A model generated the notes under the pieces. That model was not told the DNA's origin and ran no database searches. It saw only the letters and a program-made list of their open reading frames with translations. Source: Microbispora catharanthi (GTDB taxonomy: Bacteria; Actinomycetota; Actinomycetes; Streptosporangiales; Streptosporangiaceae). From it: a DNA stretch of 64,000 nt. The stretch spans positions 310,001-374,000 of the forward strand of contig NZ_VDMA02000004.1 of assembly GCF_006334915.2 (NCBI RefSeq), read 5' to 3'. Of the stretch, positions 52,819-62,392 are shown piece after piece; the stretch's first letter is position 1; each line of letters begins with the position of its first letter. The position numbers and the translations under genes are program-made.

Positions 52819-53730
52819 GGGTTCGGGGTCGGAGAGCCAGGCGATGAGCTCGGCGTTGAACTGCTCGGGGCGCTCCTCGTGCGGGAAATGCCCGGCGCCC
52901 TCGATCAGCCGCCACCGGTACGGCGCGGCCACGAACCTGCTGGAGCCCTGAGCGGTCCGCGGCAGGATGCACGGGTCGAGCGCGCCGTGCAGCTGCAGCG
53001 TCGGCGCCTCGATCTCCGCGCGCATCTGGCGGGCGTAGCGGAAGCCGTCAGGGCGGAGCTGGGACCGGGCGAACCAGCGGTAGTACTCCAGCGCGCAGTG
53101 CGCCACGGTCGGGAGCCGCATCGCCTCCCGATACACCCGCGTCACGCCGTCGCCGGGCCACTGCGGCCCAGCCCACCTCTCGACCAGCCTGCCGACCGCG
53201 GCGCCGCCCTTGCGGGTCAGCTTCCGCTCCGGCAGGAAGGGGAGCTGGTATCCCAGGGCGTAGCGGCTGGCCTTGAGCTGCCCGAGTGGGTCGGTGAAAA
53301 GCGCGGAGCGCATGCGCAGCGGATGTGGCGCCGACACCGGCACCAGCCGCCGCACCACCTTCGGGTCGAGGACGCTCATCGTCCAGCCCAGCAGGCCGCC
53401 CCAGTCATGGCCCACCACGATCGCGCTCGTCTCGCCGAGCGCGCGCACCAGGCCCGCCGCGTCGACGGCCAGCGTGGGCAGGTCATAGCCGCGTGGCGGC
53501 TTGTCGCTGGTGCCGTAACCGCGCAGGTCGACGGCGACGGCCCGGTAACCGGCCTCCGCCAGCGCCGGAAGCTGGTGTCGCCAGGTCCACCAGAACTGGG
53601 GGAACCCGTGCAGCAGCAGGACCAGCGGCCCGTCCCCGGCCTCAGCCACGTGGAACCGCACACCGCCCGCGTGCACCGCCCGGTGTGTCCAGGGGCCGTC
53701 GAGCTCGATCAGCGTCTCGTCAACCGGCAT
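52810..53730 (-). CDS. ephE: Alpha/beta hydrolase, epoxide-hydrolase-like
   Basis: A 306-aa protein starting at ATG 53730. The oxyanion motif is LVLLLHGFPQFWWTWRHQ; the nucleophile aspartate lies in AIVVGHDWGGLLGW; the catalytic histidine is in IEGAGHFPHEERPEQF. The FPQ-W-W pattern after HGF and HDW are typical of epoxide hydrolases. Synteny (next to a holin-superfamily membrane protein and near acs) matches mycobacterial ephE, hence the symbol. Its true substrate is unknown. The start overlaps the end of the membrane-protein gene by 11 bp. Confidence 0.85.
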   Translation of the reverse strand: MPVDETLIELDGPWTHRAVHAGGVRFHVAEAGDGPLVLLLHGFPQFWWTWRHQLPALAEAGYRAVAVDLRGYGTSDKPPRGYDLPTLAVDAAGLVRALGETSAIVVGHDWGGLLGWTMSVLDPKVVRRLVPVSAPHPLRMRSALFTDPLGQLKASRYALGYQLPFLPERKLTRKGGAAVGRLVERWAGPQWPGDGVTRVYREAMRLPTVAHCALEYYRWFARSQLRPDGFRYARQMRAEIEAPTLQLHGALDPCILPRTAQGSSRFVAAPYRWRLIEGAGHFPHEERPEQFNAELIAWLSDPEPDR

Positions 53731-54223
53731 CGCTCACGGACTCCCGGTGGGCGCCCACCTGCCCGGCGGTCGGGCCCGTGTACGGCGGCGGCGCCGGGGC
53801 CGCGGACCGCGGCGTGGTGGGGGCCGGGATCCTCTCCGGCAGCTCCTCCTCCGCCTCCTCCGGGCCCGCCAGGCCGCGCAGGCTCCGCCTGGTGCGCTTC
53901 ATGCCGGTCAGCCCCTTGAGCCGGCGGTAGCCGACGAGGACCAGCAACCCGGCCATCAGGAGGTAGAACACCGTGACGATCGTGAACGCGAGCCAGGTGG
54001 CCAGCCCCACGGCCACGAGGGCGTACGCGATCGCGAACGAGGCCAGGATCAGGCACAGGTGCCCGATGAAGGCCGCGGCGCCGAACAGCCCGGCGGCCAT
54101 GCCGACCCGCTTCGCGTCGAACTTGAGCTCGGCCTTCGCCAGCTCGATCTCCGACCGTACGAGGGTCGAGATGTGATGGCTCGCCTGGGCGACCAGCGCA
54201 CCGAGCGATTCGTCCTCGGGCAT
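53720..54223 (-). CDS. Phage-holin-superfamily (DUF1469-like) membrane protein
   Basis: A 167-aa protein from ATG 54223, with AGGAGA at good spacing. It begins with a cytosolic helix (LGALVAQASHHISTLVRSEI ... AELKFDAK) followed by two long hydrophobic helices (GLFGAAAFIGHLCLILASFA and WLAFTIVTVFYLLMAGLLVL), the Phage_holin_3_6/DUF1469 pattern, and a Pro-rich tail. Not a phage gene here; it is conserved beside ephE-like genes. About 75 nt upstream on the minus strand TTATCCACA (54297-54305), a perfect DnaA-box sequence, occurs. Confidence 0.85.
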   Translation of the reverse strand: MPEDESLGALVAQASHHISTLVRSEIELAKAELKFDAKRVGMAAGLFGAAAFIGHLCLILASFAIAYALVAVGLATWLAFTIVTVFYLLMAGLLVLVGYRRLKGLTGMKRTRRSLRGLAGPEEAEEELPERIPAPTTPRSAAPAPPPYTGPTAGQVGAHRESVSDAG

Positions 54224-54420
54224 GAGCGATCTCCTATCTGCGACTATCAAACATCATCTCGTGCCCGTCCGCGCACCTGCACTGAAGCCCCTTGCCTGTG
54301 GATAACCCGATTCGAAGGACGCGACACGCGGAGACCTGCCCGCAGACGGTCCGAATATGACGGCTCAGGCGATCCGTACGCTCCTCGTCGCGCCGGACCG
54401 TGGCCGGTGCGGAGACGCGG

Positions 54421-54449
54421 AAGGCGTGGACGCCGTTCGTCCACGCCTT
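54421..54449 (-). terminator. Terminator of acs
   Basis: AAGGCGTGGACG (54421-54432) pairs perfectly over 12 bp with CGTCCACGCCTT (54438-54449), loop CCGTT. It lies 26 bp downstream of the acs stop. Confidence 0.8.
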
Positions 54450-54474
54450 CCTCACGAGATCAGGCGGCTCGTGA

Positions 54475-56451
54475 TCAGTCGTCGCTCTTGGCGCTGGGCA
54501 GCTTCTCCGCGATCAGGTTCATGACCGAGCTGTCGGTCAGCGTGGTGACGTCGCCGAGCGACCGGTTCTCCGCCACGTCGCGCAGCAGCCGGCGCATGAT
54601 CTTGCCGGAGCGGGTCTTGGGCAGCTCGGGCACGACCAGGATCTGCCGCGGCTTGGCGATCGGGCCGAGCGTCTTGGCCACGTGGGCGCGCAGCTCGGCG
54701 GCGATGTCCTCGCTCTCCTCCGCACTGCCGCGCAGGATCACGAAGGCCACGATGGCCTGGCCGGTCAGCGGGTCGGTGGCGCCCACGACGGCCGCCTCGG
54801 CCACCTTCGGGTGGCTGACCAGCGCGCTCTCGACCTCGGTCGTGGAGATGTTGTGCCCGGAGACGAGCATGACGTCGTCCACCCGGCCGAGCAGCCACAG
54901 GTCGCCGTCCTCGTCGCGCTTGGCGCCGTCGCCGGGGAAGTACATCCCCTCGAACCGCGACCAGTAGGTGTCGACGTAGCGCTTGTCGTCGCCCCAGATG
55001 GTCCGGAGCATGGACGGCCACGGCTCGCGGACCACGAGGAAGCCGCCGCCGCCGTTCGGCACCGAGTTGCCCTGGTCGTCGACCACGTCGGCGGAGATTC
55101 CCGGCAGCGGCTGCATGGCGGCGCCGGGCTTGGCGGCCGTGACGCCGGGAAGCGGGCTGATCATGATGCCGCCGGTCTCCGTCTGCCACCACGTGTCCAC
55201 CACCGGGCAGCGGTTGGCGCCGATGTGCTCGCGATACCAGACGTACGCCTCGGGGTTGATGGGCTCGCCGACCGAGCCGAGCACCCGAAGGGACGACATG
55301 TCGTACTTCGCGGGGATGTCGTCGCCCCACTTCATGAACGTACGGATCGCGGTGGGGGCGGTGTAGAGGATCGTGACCTTGTACTTCTGCACGATCTCCC
55401 AGAAACGGCCGCGGTGCGGGGTGTCCGGGGTGCCCTCGTAGATCACGCTGGTCGCGCCGTTGGCGAGCGGGCCGTACACGATGTAGGAGTGCCCGGTGAC
55501 CCAGCCGATGTCGGCCGTGCACCAGTAGATGTCGCTGTCGGGCTTGAGGTCGAAGACCGCGTGGTGGGTCCAGGCGACCTGGGTGAGGTAGCCGCCGGTG
55601 GTGTGCAGGATGCCCTTCGGCTTCCCTGTCGTGCCGCTGGTGTAGAGGATGTACAGCGGGTCCTCGGCGTCGTGCGGCACCGGCTCGTGCTCGGCGGGCT
55701 GGCGGTCCACGAGGTCGTGCCACCAGACGTCCCGCTCCGTGGTCGCGACGTCCTGGCCGGTCCTGCGTACGACGACGACGTGCTCGACGCCGGGGCACTC
55801 GGCGACCGCCTCGTCGACCGTCGGCTTCAGCGCGCTGGGCGCGCCGCGGCGGAAGCCGCCGTCGGCGGTGACGACGACCTTCGCGTCCGCGTCGTGGATG
55901 CGGCTCTTCAGGGCGGAGGCGGAGAAGCCGCCGAAGACCACCGAGTGGATCGCGCCGATCCGGGCGCAGGCCAGCAGGGTGATCGGCAGCTCGGGGATCA
56001 TCGGCATGTAGACCGCGACCCGGTCGCCCTTGCGCACTCCCAGCTCCTGCAGCGCGTTGGCCGCCTTCGCGACCTCCTTCTGCAGGTCGGCGTAGGTGAT
56101 CGTCCGGCTGTCGCCGTCCGGCTCGCCCTCCCAGTAGTAGGCGACCTTGTCGCCCCGGCCGGCCTCCACGTGGCGGTCGACGCAGTTGTAGGCGACGTTC
56201 AGCTTGCCGCCGACGAACCACTTGGCGAAGGGCGGCTCCCACTCAAGCGTGGTGTCCCAGCGCTCCGCCCACGTCAGCCGCTCCGCGGCGCGCTCCCAGA
56301 AGGCGAGCCGGTCCTGTGCGGCCTCCTCGTAGGCGTCCGCCGTGACGTTCGCGGCCGAGGCCAGGTCCGCCGGGGGCTCGAACCGGCGCGTCTCGCTCAG
56401 CAGGTTCGACAGCGTCTCCTGGGCTTCCTGACCGGGGGTCTCGGTGGCCAC
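54475..56451 (-). CDS. acs: Acetyl-CoA synthetase
   Basis: A 658-aa protein. GTG 56451 is chosen because AAGGAG lies 6 nt upstream; the other in-frame starts have no site. It has the ANL-superfamily set: [68 protein letters not shown] and the C-terminal [15 protein letters not shown] whose lysine is the usual acetylation switch. It activates acetate through acetyl-AMP. Full length and motifs are intact. Location near the Tad locus matches mycobacteria and streptomycetes. Confidence 0.96.
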   Translation of the reverse strand: MATETPGQEAQETLSNLLSETRRFEPPADLASAANVTADAYEEAAQDRLAFWERAAERLTWAERWDTTLEWEPPFAKWFVGGKLNVAYNCVDRHVEAGRGDKVAYYWEGEPDGDSRTITYADLQKEVAKAANALQELGVRKGDRVAVYMPMIPELPITLLACARIGAIHSVVFGGFSASALKSRIHDADAKVVVTADGGFRRGAPSALKPTVDEAVAECPGVEHVVVVRRTGQDVATTERDVWWHDLVDRQPAEHEPVPHDAEDPLYILYTSGTTGKPKGILHTTGGYLTQVAWTHHAVFDLKPDSDIYWCTADIGWVTGHSYIVYGPLANGATSVIYEGTPDTPHRGRFWEIVQKYKVTILYTAPTAIRTFMKWGDDIPAKYDMSSLRVLGSVGEPINPEAYVWYREHIGANRCPVVDTWWQTETGGIMISPLPGVTAAKPGAAMQPLPGISADVVDDQGNSVPNGGGGFLVVREPWPSMLRTIWGDDKRYVDTYWSRFEGMYFPGDGAKRDEDGDLWLLGRVDDVMLVSGHNISTTEVESALVSHPKVAEAAVVGATDPLTGQAIVAFVILRGSAEESEDIAAELRAHVAKTLGPIAKPRQILVVPELPKTRSGKIMRRLLRDVAENRSLGDVTTLTDSSVMNLIAEKLPSAKSDD

Positions 56452-56712
56452 TCCGTACTCCTTCACAGCGTCTAAAAGGTTGTCTCTCGTTCGGCCGCCT
56501 CGGCCAAGCTGGGGTATGTCGTGTCCCACTTCACCAGGCGAGCGGTGTCAAGTACAAGTAATCGGGGTGGGGGCGTTTTGTCCGGTTACCGCCTATAACC
56601 TGCCAACTTAGCGATAGGTGAGGAACTGGCCGAGACCGGTGTCGCCTTTGTGCGCTGAACGGCCGTACCTCTTCGGCGAACGACCTTCTACCGGCGGGTA
56701 TGGTCGGGGGCT

Positions 56713-57489
56713 GTGAGCGATCCCCTGGCTGTGATCGCCGGGCTGCCCGGCGTGCCCGAGGCCGTACAGGAGGCCCGAGAGGCCGTCGACCGGCTCTACC
56801 GGCACCGGGTGCTGCGCCGGCGCAGTCCCGAGGTGTCGGCCGAGTCGGCCCTGCGTGGCGCGCGCGCCTCCGCCGCGATCGAGGGCGTCGACGTGCCGAT
56901 CGAGCCGCTGCGCATGGGCGAGGTGACCGACCCCGTCGTGCAGGGCGCGCTGCGCGCCTCGGCCGAACTCGGACGGCTGGCCCCCACGTGGCGCTCGGCG
57001 CCGCGGCAGGTCCTCGCCCGGCTGCACGCGCTGGCGGCGGCCGGGATGACCGCCGACCCCGGCAGGCCCCGGACCGCTCCCACGACCGCCGATCCGCTGG
57101 GGCTCGGCCCTGCGCCCGGACCGGAGGAGACCGCGGCCCGCATGTCGGCCCTCGCCGGGCTGGTCACGGGTTCCACCGGGGCACCCGCCCTCGTGCTCGC
57201 CGCGATCGTGCACGCGGAGCTGGCGGTGCTGCGTCCGTTCGGGGTGGCCGACGGCCTGGTCGCCCGCGCCGCGGAGCGGCTCACGCTGGTCGACCTCGGC
57301 CTCGATCCGAAGTCGCTCGCCGCCGTCGAGGTGGGCCACGCCGACCTCGGCGACGCGTACGCCGAGGGCCTCAGGGCGTATCTCAAGGGCACGAGTGAGG
57401 GCGTCGGGATCTGGGTGAGGCACTGCGCCTCGGCGGTCGTCCACGGCGTCCGCGAGACGACGGCGATCTGCGAGGCCATGTCCCGCTGA
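56713..57489 (+). CDS. Fic-like protein lacking the catalytic histidine
   Basis: A 258-aa protein starting at GTG 56713. The middle has SAESALRGARASAAIEGVDVP, which recalls the inhibitory-helix S/TxxxE-I/V-E-G region of Fic proteins, and near residue 170-190 IVHAELAVLRPFGVADGLVARA aligns with the Fic core HPFxxGNGRxxR. In that core the histidine is arginine and the G-N-G-R is A-D-G-L. It is therefore probably inactive as an AMP-transferase. Streptomycete counterparts have been labelled 'oxidoreductase' without support. It is divergent from acs. Confidence 0.6.
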   Translation: MSDPLAVIAGLPGVPEAVQEAREAVDRLYRHRVLRRRSPEVSAESALRGARASAAIEGVDVPIEPLRMGEVTDPVVQGALRASAELGRLAPTWRSAPRQVLARLHALAAAGMTADPGRPRTAPTTADPLGLGPAPGPEETAARMSALAGLVTGSTGAPALVLAAIVHAELAVLRPFGVADGLVARAAERLTLVDLGLDPKSLAAVEVGHADLGDAYAEGLRAYLKGTSEGVGIWVRHCASAVVHGVRETTAICEAMSR

Positions 57490-58092
57490 GCCGCCCTTGC
57501 GTGCCGCCGTACGCGGCGCAGGTGCGGGCGGGGGCGGTCCGCTGGAGCCGTGCCGGGCCGCCAGGCGCGGCGCCGGTGCGGACAAAGCAGACGGCGTCCC
57601 TGGTGTGGAACGCCGTCGCCGGTACGTGTCACCGGGTTACCAAGCGTGCACCTGAATTTGTCGGAGCGGGTCAAGCCCGTCTCGACACGCCTCCCGCGGC
57701 TGGTCGCGCGTGGGTACCCGATGCCGTACACGGACCCGCAGGTCCGTAATCCCTTTTTACGTCCGTTTCCCCGAGATGGAAACCCCTACGTCCAAGAGCT
57801 TTACCGAGTCATCTGGGTCATTCCTGTACCTCTGTCCCCATTGGTGCCGTATGTCGGCATGAAGAGGGGGAACGGTGACTCCTCGTGGCCGTCGCCCGTA
57901 CCCGTTGCGACCGTGCCTGTCGACATGCCACACTGACTCTGAGAAAAAATTTTACTCAGATTGGACAGGGTTCTCGACGTACCTCTCGTGATCAGGCAGC
58001 ATACGGTGTGTCTCTCCATACGGAACGGCGTGCGTGGCTTGATGACGTTGGAACCCTTGCCATGTCGTGGTCCCTTGTTTAAAGCTTTCTTG
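57490..58092. other. Long intergenic region before the 6C RNA
   Basis: GACGGCGT (57590-57597) pairs with ACGCCGTC (57610-57617) over a 12-nt loop and may terminate the Fic-like gene. No gene is recognised in the remaining ~480 bp. The right part is less GC-rich and includes CTGAGAAAAAATTTTACTCAG (quoted by its two arms CTGAG at 57940 and CTCAG at 57956), a small hairpin of unknown meaning. Confidence 0.55.
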
Positions 58093-58100
58093 TAATACGG

Positions 58101-58175
58101 GACCGGCTCTACCCCCCCAGAGCCGGACCGCTAGGCGACCCCCGCTCTCCCCCCCGGCGGGGGTCGCCCTTTTTC
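58101..58175 (+). ncRNA. 6C RNA
   Basis: Two hairpins each expose a run of seven C in the loop, the hallmark of the actinobacterial 6C RNA. CCGGCTCT/AGAGCCGG (58103-58110, 58119-58126) encloses ACCCCCCC, and GGCGACCCCCGC/GCGGGGGTCGCC (58134-58145, 58157-58168) encloses the second C-run. TTTTTCTTT follows as terminator. TAATAC at 58093-58098 is a good -10 box, placing the start near 58104. The site next to an ssdA-type gene agrees with the location of this RNA in M. tuberculosis (B11) and S. coelicolor. Its role there is post-transcriptional control of replication and secretion genes. Confidence 0.88.
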
Positions 58176-58225
58176 TTTGATCAACCTGCCTGTGGCCAAT
58201 AGGGGACGACCCGAACCGCCCGGTC

Positions 58226-58252
58226 TTGTCCACAGGCCGGGCTTCGTCCACA
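58226..58252 (+). promoter_or_regulatory. Two DnaA-box-like sites upstream of ssdA
   Basis: TTGTCCACA (58226-58234) equals the streptomycete DnaA-box consensus, and TCGTCCACA (58244-58252) differs at one position. They are 18 bp apart and lie 90-120 bp before the ssdA start. Confidence 0.5.
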
Positions 58253-58342
58253 GAACGCGGTTCGCTCGCCCGCGCCGGTCGCGGCCTCTCGCATGGTGGT
58301 CCTCCCGAACACCGAGTCGTCCGGGACGACAGGGAGACACCG

Positions 58343-59431
58343 ATGCCACGCCCACTGGCCATAACCGACGATCAGGAACTCCTCGACGATCTGCTCCGCA
58401 TCGCCGCCGCCGCAGGCGTCGAACTCGACGTGGCCCACGCGGCGGCCCACGCCCGGCCGTACTGGATTCGGGCTCCGCTGGTCGTGGTCGGCAGTGACCT
58501 GGCCGACGATCTGGCCGCCACGGGTCCGCCGCCTCGGCAGAACGTGGTCGTCGTGACGCGCACCGCCGACGACCCCGACATGTGGCGCAGGTGCGTCGCG
58601 GTCGGGGCGCACACCGTGCTGGAACTGCCCGAGGCCGAGCGGCTCCTCGTGGAGGAGTTCGGCGACGCCGCCGAGCCCGCGACCAGGGCCGGCACGGTCC
58701 TGTGCGTCGCGGGAGGCAAGGGCGGCGCCGGTGCCACCGTCCTCGCGGCGTCCCTGGCGCTGACGGCGTCCCGTGGCGGGCTGCGCACGCTCCTCGTCGA
58801 CGCCGACCCGCTCGGCGGCGGCATCGACGTGCTGCTCGGTCAGGAGGAGGCGCTGGGCGCCCGCTGGCCCGACGTCGTCGGGAGGGAAGGCAGGGTGAGC
58901 TTCGCCGCCCTCCAGGAGGCGCTGCCCACCTTCGGGGAGCTCACGGTGTTGTCGGCGCATCGCGGCGAGCCGGTGCGCATCCCCCGTGAGGCGATGCGTG
59001 TCGTGCTCGACGCCGCGCAGCGCGGCTGCGACCTGGTCGTGGTCGACCTGCCCCGGCACGTCGGCGAAGGCGAGGCTGAGGCGCTCGCCAGGGCCGCCGC
59101 GACGATCGTCGTCGTACCCGCGGACCTGCGAGGAGCGCTCGCGGCGGCCCAGACGGTGACGCTGCTCCGGCCGGGAACCGGTGACCTGCGCCTGGTGATG
59201 CGTGCCGGGACGCTCGATCCGGAGGTCGTCGCGGCCTCTCTGTCGGTCCCGTGCGCGGGTGTGCTCCCGGAGACGCGCGGACTCGTGGAGACGCTGGATC
59301 GGGGAGACCCGCCGCCGCTGCGCCGCTCCCCGCTGGGCCGCTTCTGCGGTGAGCTGCTCGAGTCCCTCCTGGGCGGGCTCTCCCAGGGCGGCAGGACCGG
59401 CCGGCCGTCCGCCGGGGCAGGTGGCCCGTGA
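58343..59431 (+). CDS. ssdA: CpaE/Ssd-like septum-site protein of the Tad locus
   Basis: A 362-aa protein starting at ATG 58343 after AGGGAG. Residues ~1-115 form a degenerate receiver-like domain; then the MinD/CpaE ATPase: LCVAGGKGGAGATVLAASLA with a deviant P-loop, TLLVDADPLGGGIDVLLG, and DLVVVDLPRHVGEG. Mycobacterial Ssd (septum site determining) has the same layout and place. It leads the Tad operon and probably positions the pilus machine or affects division. Its stop overlaps the tadA start (GTGA). Confidence 0.88.
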   Translation: MPRPLAITDDQELLDDLLRIAAAAGVELDVAHAAAHARPYWIRAPLVVVGSDLADDLAATGPPPRQNVVVVTRTADDPDMWRRCVAVGAHTVLELPEAERLLVEEFGDAAEPATRAGTVLCVAGGKGGAGATVLAASLALTASRGGLRTLLVDADPLGGGIDVLLGQEEALGARWPDVVGREGRVSFAALQEALPTFGELTVLSAHRGEPVRIPREAMRVVLDAAQRGCDLVVVDLPRHVGEGEAEALARAAATIVVVPADLRGALAAAQTVTLLRPGTGDLRLVMRAGTLDPEVVAASLSVPCAGVLPETRGLVETLDRGDPPPLRRSPLGRFCGELLESLLGGLSQGGRTGRPSAGAGGP

Positions 59432-60606
59432 CCCGCCAAGGACCGGTGACCGTTCCCGGGGTCGGCGCTGATCTGGTCGAGGCGGTGCGCGTACGGCTGT
59501 CGCAGACCGGTGCCGCCCCCAGCGAGGCCCAGGTGGCGGCGGCCCTGCGCGCCGAGCGGGCCGTGCTCGGCGACGCCGAGATCCTGGCCGTCGCTCGAAC
59601 GCTGCGCGCCCATCTCATCGGCGCGGGCCCGCTCGAAGCCCTGCTGGCCGAACCGGGTGTCACGGACGTCCTGGTCAACGGGCCGCGCGAGGTGTGGGTG
59701 GACGACGGGGACGGCCTGCGCAGGACGGGCGTGACGTTTCCGGGAGACGACGAGGTCCGCAGGCTTGCCCAGCGCCTGGCCGCGGCGGCCGGACGTCGCC
59801 TCGACGACGCCTGCCCCTACGTGGACGCCCGGCTCGCCGGCGGCGTGCGCCTGCACGCGGTCCTCCCGCCGATAGCGGCGGAGGGGACCTGCCTGTCGCT
59901 GCGGTTGCCGTCACGACGGGCGTTCACGGTGGAGGAGCTCGCCGCGGAGGGCGGAGCCGCCGTGCTCCGCGCGATCATGGCGGCCCGGCTGGCGTTCCTG
60001 GTCACCGGAGGAACCGGCACCGGCAAGACGACCATGTTGAGCGCCATGCTCTCCCTCGCGGGTCCCGCGGAGCGTCTGCTGCTGGTCGAGGACTCCGCCG
60101 AGTTGCAGCCTCTGCACCCTCACGTCGTACGGCTGGAGGCCCGGCCGCCGAACCTGGAAGGCGCGGGCGGGGTCGGGCTGCGCGATCTCGTACGGCAGGC
60201 CCTCAGGATGCGGCCCGACCGCCTCGTGGTGGGCGAGGTGCGAGGAGCGGAAGTCGTCGATCTGCTGGCGGCGCTCAACACCGGTCACGAGGGCGGCTGC
60301 GGCACGCTGCACGCCAACAACGCCGCCGACGTGCCCGCGCGGCTGGAGGCTCTGGCCTGTGCGGCGGGGCTGTCGCGGGAGGCGGTGCACAGCCAGATCG
60401 CCGCCGCGCTCGATCTCGTGATCCACCTCGTGCGGGAGGCCGGCGGCGGCCGCCGCCGTGTTTCGGAGATCTGTGTGCTCGAGCGCGGCCCGTCCGGCCT
60501 GGTGACGGCGGCTGCGGCTCTGACCTTCGATCCGGACGGCCGGGCGTGCCGGGGCCCGTCCTTCGAGGCGCTACGAGCACGCTGCCCGGCCTCGTGGCCG
60601 TCATGA
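59428..60606 (+). CDS. tadA: TadA/CpaF secretion ATPase
   Basis: A 392-aa protein starting at GTG 59428. It shows the CpaF pattern: [27 protein letters not shown]-like [20 protein letters not shown], Walker [19 protein letters not shown], the Asp box [11 protein letters not shown], Walker B-region [20 protein letters not shown] and the His box [17 protein letters not shown]. It powers assembly of the Tad/Flp pilus from the cytoplasmic face. The adjacent membrane genes follow with a 4-bp overlap. Confidence 0.93.
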   Translation: MTRQGPVTVPGVGADLVEAVRVRLSQTGAAPSEAQVAAALRAERAVLGDAEILAVARTLRAHLIGAGPLEALLAEPGVTDVLVNGPREVWVDDGDGLRRTGVTFPGDDEVRRLAQRLAAAAGRRLDDACPYVDARLAGGVRLHAVLPPIAAEGTCLSLRLPSRRAFTVEELAAEGGAAVLRAIMAARLAFLVTGGTGTGKTTMLSAMLSLAGPAERLLLVEDSAELQPLHPHVVRLEARPPNLEGAGGVGLRDLVRQALRMRPDRLVVGEVRGAEVVDLLAALNTGHEGGCGTLHANNAADVPARLEALACAAGLSREAVHSQIAAALDLVIHLVREAGGGRRRVSEICVLERGPSGLVTAAAALTFDPDGRACRGPSFEALRARCPASWPS

Positions 60607-61343
60607 CGCCGCCGGGCGGGCTGGTCACGGGGCTGGTCGCGATGCTCGCCGCCGCCCTCGCCGCCTGGGTGTGGGCCGGGCCGGATGCCGGGACGACACG
60701 GCTGGCGTGGCTCACGCGGAGCCGGCGGTCAAGGGACATGCGCAGGTTCTGGGTCGTACTCACCCGCCGTCCACGCCCAGGGGCGACGGCGGCGGCCTGG
60801 CGTGCGGCGTCCATCGAGCTGTGCCAGAGCCTGGCAGCCGAGCTGTCGGCGGGCAGGACTCCCGGCGACGCCCTCGCTCGGGCGGTCTCCTCGCTCAGCC
60901 CACCCGATCCGGCCGCGCTCGCCCCGGTGGTCGCCGCCGCCCGGGATGGCGGCGACGTCGCCGTGGCCCTGCTGAACGCCGCGCCCGCGCGCGGGGGTGA
61001 GGGACTGGTCCGGCTGGCCGCGTGCTGGCGGGTGAGCGTAGCCGTGGGCGGCGGCCTGACCGCACTGGTGGAACGGGCGTGCGCGTCTCTGCGCGAGGCG
61101 CAGGCCCACCGAGAGGAGGTGGCCGCCCAGCTCTCCGGACCTCGGGCGACCGCCCGGATGCTGGCGGGCCTGCCCGTGCTCGGCCTGCTGATGGCCGCAG
61201 GGCTCGGCATGGATCCGCTGGCGTTCCTGTTCGGCAGCCCGGCGGGGTTCGTCTGCCTGGTCGTCGGGCTCGTCCTCGACGCCGCCGGCGTCTGGTGGAC
61301 CCGCAGGCTCGTCACCCGGGCCGAGGAGCTGACGGTGCCGTGA
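60603..61343 (+). CDS. tadB: TadB-like membrane platform protein
   Basis: A 246-aa protein starting at ATG 60603 within the ATGA overlap. An N-terminal hydrophobic helix (LVAMLAAALAAWVWAG) is followed by a T2SF-type domain (ASIELCQSLAAELSAGRTPG, GGGLTALVERACASLREAQA) and two C-terminal helices (LAGLPVLGLLMAAGLGM; AGFVCLVVGLVLDAAGVWW). T2SF proteins form the membrane platform that couples the ATPase to pilin extraction. A 288-bp gap separates it from the tadC-like gene. Confidence 0.88.
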   Translation: MTPPGGLVTGLVAMLAAALAAWVWAGPDAGTTRLAWLTRSRRSRDMRRFWVVLTRRPRPGATAAAWRAASIELCQSLAAELSAGRTPGDALARAVSSLSPPDPAALAPVVAAARDGGDVAVALLNAAPARGGEGLVRLAACWRVSVAVGGGLTALVERACASLREAQAHREEVAAQLSGPRATARMLAGLPVLGLLMAAGLGMDPLAFLFGSPAGFVCLVVGLVLDAAGVWWTRRLVTRAEELTVP

Positions 61344-61631
61344 TCGGGACGGTGCCGTGATCGGACGGCGCCGTCGTCGACGTGCGGTGGCGGGACGGTG
61401 CCGGACATTCCCGATCGGACGCGTGCGGGGGCCGGACGGCCTGATCGGACGCGTGCCGGGGACGTCGCGGGCCGAAGCCGCGAGTGGTGCCGGCGGCTGT
61501 CGCGAGGTGTGCGTGTCACGAGTGGCGTGGGCGGCGGGCGTCACGTGTGGTGGAGAGGACGGCCGTCGTCGTGGATGGCAGCTCCGGTTGTCCTGCTGGA
61601 GACGGTTGTCCCGCTGGAAAGGGGGCGAGAC
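61344..61631. other. Gap between tadB and tadC with short repeats
   Basis: GATCGGACGCGTGC occurs twice (about 61412 and 61442) among several GATCGG-A-CGG copies. A frame from 61357 to 61635 is Arg/Cys-rich and domain-less and is not accepted as a gene. Confidence 0.45.
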
Positions 61632-62387
61632 ATGATCGCCGTACTGGCCGGGCTCCTGACCACGCTGGCGATGCTGACGTGGCCGGCTGCCCGTTCGCCG
61701 GCCGTGCGGCTGAACGCCATCGCGTCGTCGGCGGCGTCGGAGGCGCCGGCACGGGGATCACCAGGCGCCGCGCCGATGGGCGCGAGCGCGTCACGTCGAG
61801 GGGTGGCCGTCGCGGCACCTGTGGGATTCGCGCTGTTCCTGCTTCTCGGTGGTCTGGTGGGGGCGTGCGCGGGGACGGTGACGGCCATCGGCCTGTTCGT
61901 CGCCGTTCGCAGGCGGGAACCGGCCGAGGTCAGACGCCGCAGGGAGCGTATGGGGGCCGACCTTCCGTTCGCCGTCGATCTGATCGTCGCCTGTCTCCGG
62001 GCAGGACAACCGATGAGCGGGGCCGTCGAGACGACCGCCGTCGCGATCGCGGGCCCCGTGGGCGAGCGCCTCTCGTGGGCCGGTGCTCAGATGCGCCTGG
62101 GCGCTCCTCCGGAGGAGGCGTGGGCCGCTCTGTCCGATGAACCGGCGCTCGCCGCCCTGGCCAGAACGATGATCCGGGCTGCCCAGAGCGGTGCGCCGGT
62201 CGCCGACGTCCTCACCCGGCTCGCCGACGACGCCCGGCGTACGGCGCAGGCGACGGCCTCGGCCGCGGCGCGCAGGGTAGGTGTCCACGCCGTCGCCCCG
62301 CTCGGGCTCTGTTTCCTGCCGGCCTTCGTCTTCCTGGGGATCATTCCCATGGTCGCGGGTCTGGCGGGCCAGATCCTCCTGCCATGA
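61632..62387 (+). CDS. tadC: TadC-like membrane platform protein
   Basis: A 251-aa protein from ATG 61632 after GGGGGCGAG. It starts with one helix, then two (VAAPVGFALFLLLGGLVGACA; TVTAIGLFVAVRR), a T2SF domain with ADLPFAVDLIVACLRAGQPM and SGAPVADVLTRLADDARRTA, and a C-terminal pair of helices (AVAPLGLCFLPAFVFLGIIP; MVAGLAGQILLP). It should pair with the TadB-like protein. The DnaA-box cluster begins 6 bp after the stop. Confidence 0.88.
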   Translation: MIAVLAGLLTTLAMLTWPAARSPAVRLNAIASSAASEAPARGSPGAAPMGASASRRGVAVAAPVGFALFLLLGGLVGACAGTVTAIGLFVAVRRREPAEVRRRRERMGADLPFAVDLIVACLRAGQPMSGAVETTAVAIAGPVGERLSWAGAQMRLGAPPEEAWAALSDEPALAALARTMIRAAQSGAPVADVLTRLADDARRTAQATASAAARRVGVHAVAPLGLCFLPAFVFLGIIPMVAGLAGQILLP

Positions 62388-62392
62388 ACAAC

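Noticed and set aside
54682-56475. 597-codon open frame on the plus strand
   Set aside because: Antisense shadow of acs.
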